A DNA stretch of 64,000 bases from Diprion similis (Eukaryota; Arthropoda; Insecta; Hymenoptera; Diprionidae). The stretch lies in the NCBI RefSeq assembly GCF_021155765.1, contig NC_060112.1:22718501-22782500 (forward strand), read 5' to 3'. Shown piece after piece: positions 59,434-64,000 of the stretch; positions within the stretch are counted from its first letter, which is position 1, and the number at the start of each line of letters is the position of its first letter. The notes beneath the pieces are model-generated. The model searched no databases and had not been told where the DNA came from. It saw only the letters and a program-made list of their open reading frames with translations. Made by a program: the position numbers and the translations under genes.

Positions 59434-62400
59434 ATGAGTACCGACACGAGTTTTGAGCCTGGTCATAAATCTAGTAATGATTCTGACTCTCCACAGAATG
59501 AATCGGCAAATGCTCAGGGTGTGGAGGTCATCGAAATCCTGCCAGGATTTACAAATTTCGATGATTTCGTTAATGTAAGTGTCACAGATTCGAATCTAAC
59601 CATACGTATTTAAAACGACAAAAAACTTATCGCGATTTGTGTCGGTAAATTTTGTCAGTTAATTGTCTATGCTGATCGTAATCAGATAATTTTTTCAGGC
59701 TGGATTCGAGGCACTAAAAACCGGCATAAAAGCCGCTAACGGCTTACCCAGTGGTGAAAAATATGACTACTACAAATGTTTTCCAACCTTTCGTGATATC
59801 ATTAATGGCGAGATAAACAACGTCTTGGGCTGTATGCAAAACATTACAGAAGGTGTCGGAGTGAGAGGCAATATCAGACGGCGTGATATAGAAGAAAAGT
59901 TTGAGCTTTTAATTGAAGCTAATGATATTTTATTAGAGCGAGCGGTAAGTTGACAATATCACAAGAAAGCCATTCACCCTTGATAAAGGAAAGTAACAGA
60001 AAGTAATTTATTTTTAGGGAATATGCATGGATGAGGCATCCGGAATTCTGCGAAACCCAGACGTTGAATTTGTTGTATCGCAGAGCAACTCAACAGCTGT
60101 AAGCGGTAGTTGGAATAACTTATCTTTGCATTCAAAATCTCAGCAATCTCAACCGATGAATAAGGCTAAAGCGATTTGTTTACTCACGGCAAAGAATATT
60201 CAGCGACCACAGTTGAAGTTTGAAGATAAAATTGATAACAGCCCTAAACCTTTCCAACCTAGAATAAAGGATAAACCAAACTCGTTAAAGCCACTGGTGC
60301 TTTATGTCGAAGAAGATGAGGACGGAGAATTCTTCAGCCATCCATACGAATTTGAACTTGATAGGTTTGAGGCACCTGAGTATCAACTGGAGTCTCGTGT
60401 TCCTGTTGAATATAAACATATAGATGACACTTCTTTAGTCGTGATTGAAAAACCTGAAGATATAAAAATACTATTAGATGATTTAAGTAAATACACTGAG
60501 ATTGCAGTTGACGTGGAGCATCATTCATATAGATCATTCCAAGGTATAACATGCCTGATGCAAATATCAACCAAAGATACGGACTATCTTGTCGATACAT
60601 TGTCACTTAGATCTGAGCTGTACCAGCTTAATGAGATATTTACCAAACCGTCCATTCTTAAGGTATTTCACGGCGCTAGCAGTGATATCGAGTGGCTGCA
60701 AAGAGATTTGTCTTTGTACATTGTAAATATGTTTGATACTCATATTGCGGCCAAACAGCTTAATTTGCCGTACCTAAGTTTGGCACATCTTATGAAGCGT
60801 TACTGTAATATTGATCCAAACAAACATTTCCAACTGGCCGACTGGCGAGTCAGGCCTCTTCCTGAGGAGCTGATGAAATATGCGAGGGAAGATACCCACT
60901 ACTTGTTGTATATTAAAGATAACTTAACAAATGCATTGCTAGAACAGGCCAATGGGCAAAGCAATATCTTGAAAGCAGTCTACGACCGAAGTACAGACAT
61001 ATGCAAAAAGACGTACAGAAAACCAGTTTGGTCAGAGGAAAGTTGTATGAATTTGTATCGAAAGAGCAAGAAAATGTTCAATAACAGACAATTGTACGCT
61101 CTTAGAGAACTGCATAAGTGGCGAGATGCTACTGGTAGGGCAGAGGACGACAGTACTGGTTACGTTCTACCAAATCATATGTTATTGAACATCGCTGAGA
61201 GTTTGCCCCGTGAAATGCAGGGGATTCTGGCATGTTGTAATCCAATACCGCCTCTGGTCAGACAAAACTCGTTATCGCTTCATAAAATAATCTTAAAAGC
61301 CAAGGAACAGCCGATGATAAAACCCATCCTAGAAGATGATATCCGACAACGTATGACACAACGAAATCAAGTCACAGATTCAGAAACTGCACTTCTGTAT
61401 TCGCCTCATGATATGCCACATGATATGGAGATCAGAGCCGATTTACCTTGTTTATTGGACCCAAATAGCTCATCCAAAATTAATATTACTCATCAAACGG
61501 TTCCTCATACTGTCACTGTATTTGACAGCCCCCCACAATCAGAGGTTTGATAACGAAAAGTGTACTTTAAGGGAGAATCCTACGCTTAGAAACTTGAAGT
61601 CACAAATAATTTCGCAATAATTAGAAAAATCTAATTAATTCAGCTCCAGAGTTTTCAATTGAGTTTGTTTTGGAAAGTACTAGTCAGAGTAGGATTCTCC
61701 CATCAGTTAATTTAATCAATTCATTTTCAACTCTTAATTTTCTCAAGTAGGTCTTTGAACACATTTTTCTGTTTGGTTTTCATTAGGATGAAGACACCGT
61801 GGGGCACATAACGAGGAAAAAAAAGAGACGAACGCCATTCATCAGTCCTTTTGAGCGGTATAAGCGTGTATTGCCCATGGTGGCTGCAGAAGAAGCGAAA
61901 GAAAGAGAGAGACGAGAAAAAGAAGAAGCTGAAAGAATAAAATTGGTAGAAAATAATGAAAACGAAATAACAGAGAGTAAGAACAGAGTTTACCAACACT
62001 TCAAAGATGTCGTTGAAGTAGTTACCAATCCAGTCAGTGTACAGCAACCGGCTGGTAGCAGTTCGAATCAATCTATTGATTCTAAACAGTTGGGACCTGA
62101 CCACAAAACTTTGAGCCAGATGCAGGGCAGAAAGCGTAAACGACAATCTAATTATCATGATGATACTAAAATTCCAGAGTCGCAAGATGATTTGTCAACA
62201 CCGATACCTTTCCTGCATAAAAAGCTCACGCAAAATTATAGACGAGATAAACGAGAATTGAATTCACCCAAACAGAGTGTAAAGAAGCAAAAAACCTCAT
62301 TCCGCGATACAGGGCATAGTTCATTCACTGATGATAGGGAACTTTCTGCAAATACAGAATTGTCTGTTAAATCACTTAGGTAATGATTTTAAAATTGCAA

Positions 62401-63068
62401 AAGAAAAAACTATCAAGTGAATTTCTTCATTCATTTTGTATTGTATCGTTATATACAGCTTTACAATTCAGGTTCACTTCAGATTTGGAAAACTCATTTT
62501 AATATGGATTCTCATTTACTAGACCCAGATACTTTTTTCTGGTGCTACAATTTACTCATATTATCATGTATAGATAGTATCGTATTTAAAAAAAAAATTA
62601 CAGAATTTTTCAAGTAACTTCGTGAAATAACTTAATAATCCACAAAACATTACAATGATCAATTTGGAAGATGGGTTTTAAGAATAATGTGACTTCGTAT
62701 ATTTTACAGAAACAACAAGAAAAGGAGTAAACAGGAAAATAATAGGAATATGAAAGAGAAAGGCATTCTACCTAGAGAATCATTTGACTACAAAAATGTC
62801 GATTTCAGTAGTTTTCAAGGAGGCAGCCGTACGCAGAACCAGATTCCCTTCCAAGCTCAGAACAAGGTGAGTAGCCATATTCGTATGGGCTACAATACTA
62901 CATTACAATCGTTTGACATACAATTGATTGAATTTTTGTGAGTAGAAAATGCTCATAGCATGAATTTATGTTTACTAATGAATTCTATTTGAATTTCAGA
63001 AAAAGAATGCACGAGGAAACCGAGGAAAAGGAAACAGAGGTAGTAAGAAGCAAAAATGGAACTGCTAA
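59434..63068 (+). CDS. Rrp6: Exosome component 10 (Rrp6) 3'-5' exoribonuclease
   Basis: Rrp6 is the DEDD-Y exonuclease of the nuclear exosome; it trims rRNA and snoRNA precursors and degrades aberrant transcripts. Exons are 59434-59574, 59699-59944, 60018-61544, 61787-62379, 62710-62866 and 63000-63068, giving 910 aa (human 885). The PMC2NT domain (binding the Rrp47/C1D cofactor) covers ~35-130. The exonuclease has Asp294 and Glu296 in VDVEHHSY, Asp352 in HGASSDIEW, and Tyr417/Asp421 in YAREDTHYLL, so all DEDD-Y residues are present. An HRDC domain follows at ~480-560 (LYALRELHKWRDATGR). The conserved TPFISPFERYK exosome-contact region and a basic C-terminus (GNRGKGNRG) end the protein. A polyA signal AATAAA is at 63133-63138. 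All splice phases fit. Confidence 0.96.
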
Positions 63069-64000
63069 TCCCATTCGTTGGTAAAAATTAAAATATATTG
63101 CGAAAAAGGAGTAAGTTGCTTCTGAAAACTGAAATAAATAATATATTGGGAATATTTGATGAAATTGGCCGCTTACACTGATGTCAATCCTACTGTGATT
63201 TGTAAGGGATTTTTCTCGACCTCGATGAATGTCTGTAGAAATTTCTCTCTGTGTCATCAGGTCAATAATAAGAAAAAACTGAATGTGAATGACGTTTCGG
63301 CCCTGATGGGGGGGTGCCTACTTGCATCCTACTGTCGGGGCATAGGATATGAAATAACCGCGATTAGCGCGAGTGATTACTTTTATCAAATACTCTGTTT
63401 ACTAGATGTCTCATACCGCAGCATATAGAACCATTCAGCTTGTTTGAAGTTATTTTTCTTTTGGTTTTAATTCCTCAATATCGAGTGTCTGCATACCAAT
63501 TATTGATATTATTGGTAATTAATGTCCTTCAACTTTCTACCTATTTAGTTTGTTTTTCAAGCAATAAAACGTTTCAAATCTGAACATCAATATTTTACAT
63601 TCCTTACAGTGAAAACTGTGTATTAATGTCCCACATTATAAACTAATAAACTAGATCGTGGGTTTGGATACAATACATTCCACCTTCATTATGATTCATT
63701 CCATTAGTGTTAAATAGTAATTAAGGCTTTTCCTTATTTTTTCTAACTTCGGTCTACTCTTTGATGAAATGTCATCAATTTGTTCATGGTAATAGCTTAG
63801 AAACTAGAGTTGAGTCATTTCCAGTGGTATTCTGACAACATTCACGTGGCTGGTGTATCATATCATAGCTTACCGTTTTATCTGCACGTTTCCTTTAAGT
63901 TAGACCAAACGTCAATCGTGGTCAGTACGTCAAGGGCAACACTGACCTCAACATGAATGCAATTAGCATTTTTATTTTCGGTATTGCGTCGCATATGCTT
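63069..64000. other. Rrp6 3' region and unassigned sequence
   Basis: After the Rrp6 polyA signal (63133-63138) the sequence has no supported gene. A 90-codon frame at 63156-63428 overlaps a TGACGTTTCGGCCCTGATGGGGGG stretch that resembles the ends of dispersed retroelement repeats, so it is probably repeat-derived. The rest to the window end is AT-rich with nothing recognisable. Confidence 0.5.

Noticed and set aside
63156-63428. 90-codon ORF after Rrp6 as a gene
   Set aside because: It overlaps a repeat-like motif, lies directly in the Rrp6 3' flank and has no recognisable domain.

Overview
This is a window of insect nuclear DNA. It is AT-rich, has short phase-conserved introns, many microsatellites, and thirteen intron-containing or single-exon protein genes that I could assemble exon by exon. 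The gene content and protein divergence fit a holometabolous insect. Hymenoptera, perhaps a sawfly-like lineage, is my best guess, but this rests on general impression and not on a diagnostic marker. I saw no tRNA, rRNA, CRISPR array or bacterial-type operon.

Layout, left to right. (1) 1-12291: the 3' end of one receptor-type protein tyrosine phosphatase (RPTP) gene and a complete second one, both on +. They are tandem paralogues with the same intron positions over the shared part. The left copy has altered catalytic loops, and both have a degenerate second phosphatase domain. (2) 14971-18287 (-): RBM45-type four-RRM RNA-binding protein. (3) 19544-22405 (-): 6-phosphogluconate dehydrogenase with an 11-nt first coding exon. 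(4) 24082-26045 (+): Arl5 small GTPase, whose last intron is a GC-AG intron. (5) 28994-40219 (-): mitochondrial citrate synthase. Its targeting-peptide exon lies about 9 kb from the rest of the gene. (6) 41108-42685 (-): a catalytic-domain-only methylenetetrahydrofolate reductase. (7) 44857-45754 (+): a peroxiredoxin-like 2B / prostamide-prostaglandin F synthase-like protein. (8) 46115-47119 (-): PIG-P preceded, only 55 nt upstream, by a small three-exon KEOPS subunit (LAGE3/Pcc1); the pair may share a transcript. (9) 47514-55136 (+): the nucleoporin ELYS, 2290 codons, with a tail of repeated basic-serine motifs. (10) 57175-58835 (-): CCDC50-like coiled-coil protein. (11) 59434-63068 (+): the nuclear exosome exonuclease Rrp6/EXOSC10.

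Most genes are unrelated housekeeping neighbours. Three tight divergent pairs (LAGE3/ELYS, CCDC50/Rrp6, Pgd/Arl5) probably share promoter regions. Candidate regulatory sites include two NRF-1/Ewg-like palindromes upstream of the second RPTP gene, a similar pair upstream of citrate synthase, and a palindromic CRE between Pgd and Arl5. Non-coding stretches hold several inverted-repeat elements of MITE size (9060-9273, 37479-37684, 40538-40663, 43996-44201) and many simple repeats.

All exon boundaries were read by eye from splice signals, reading-frame phase and remembered family sequences; no alignment was run.
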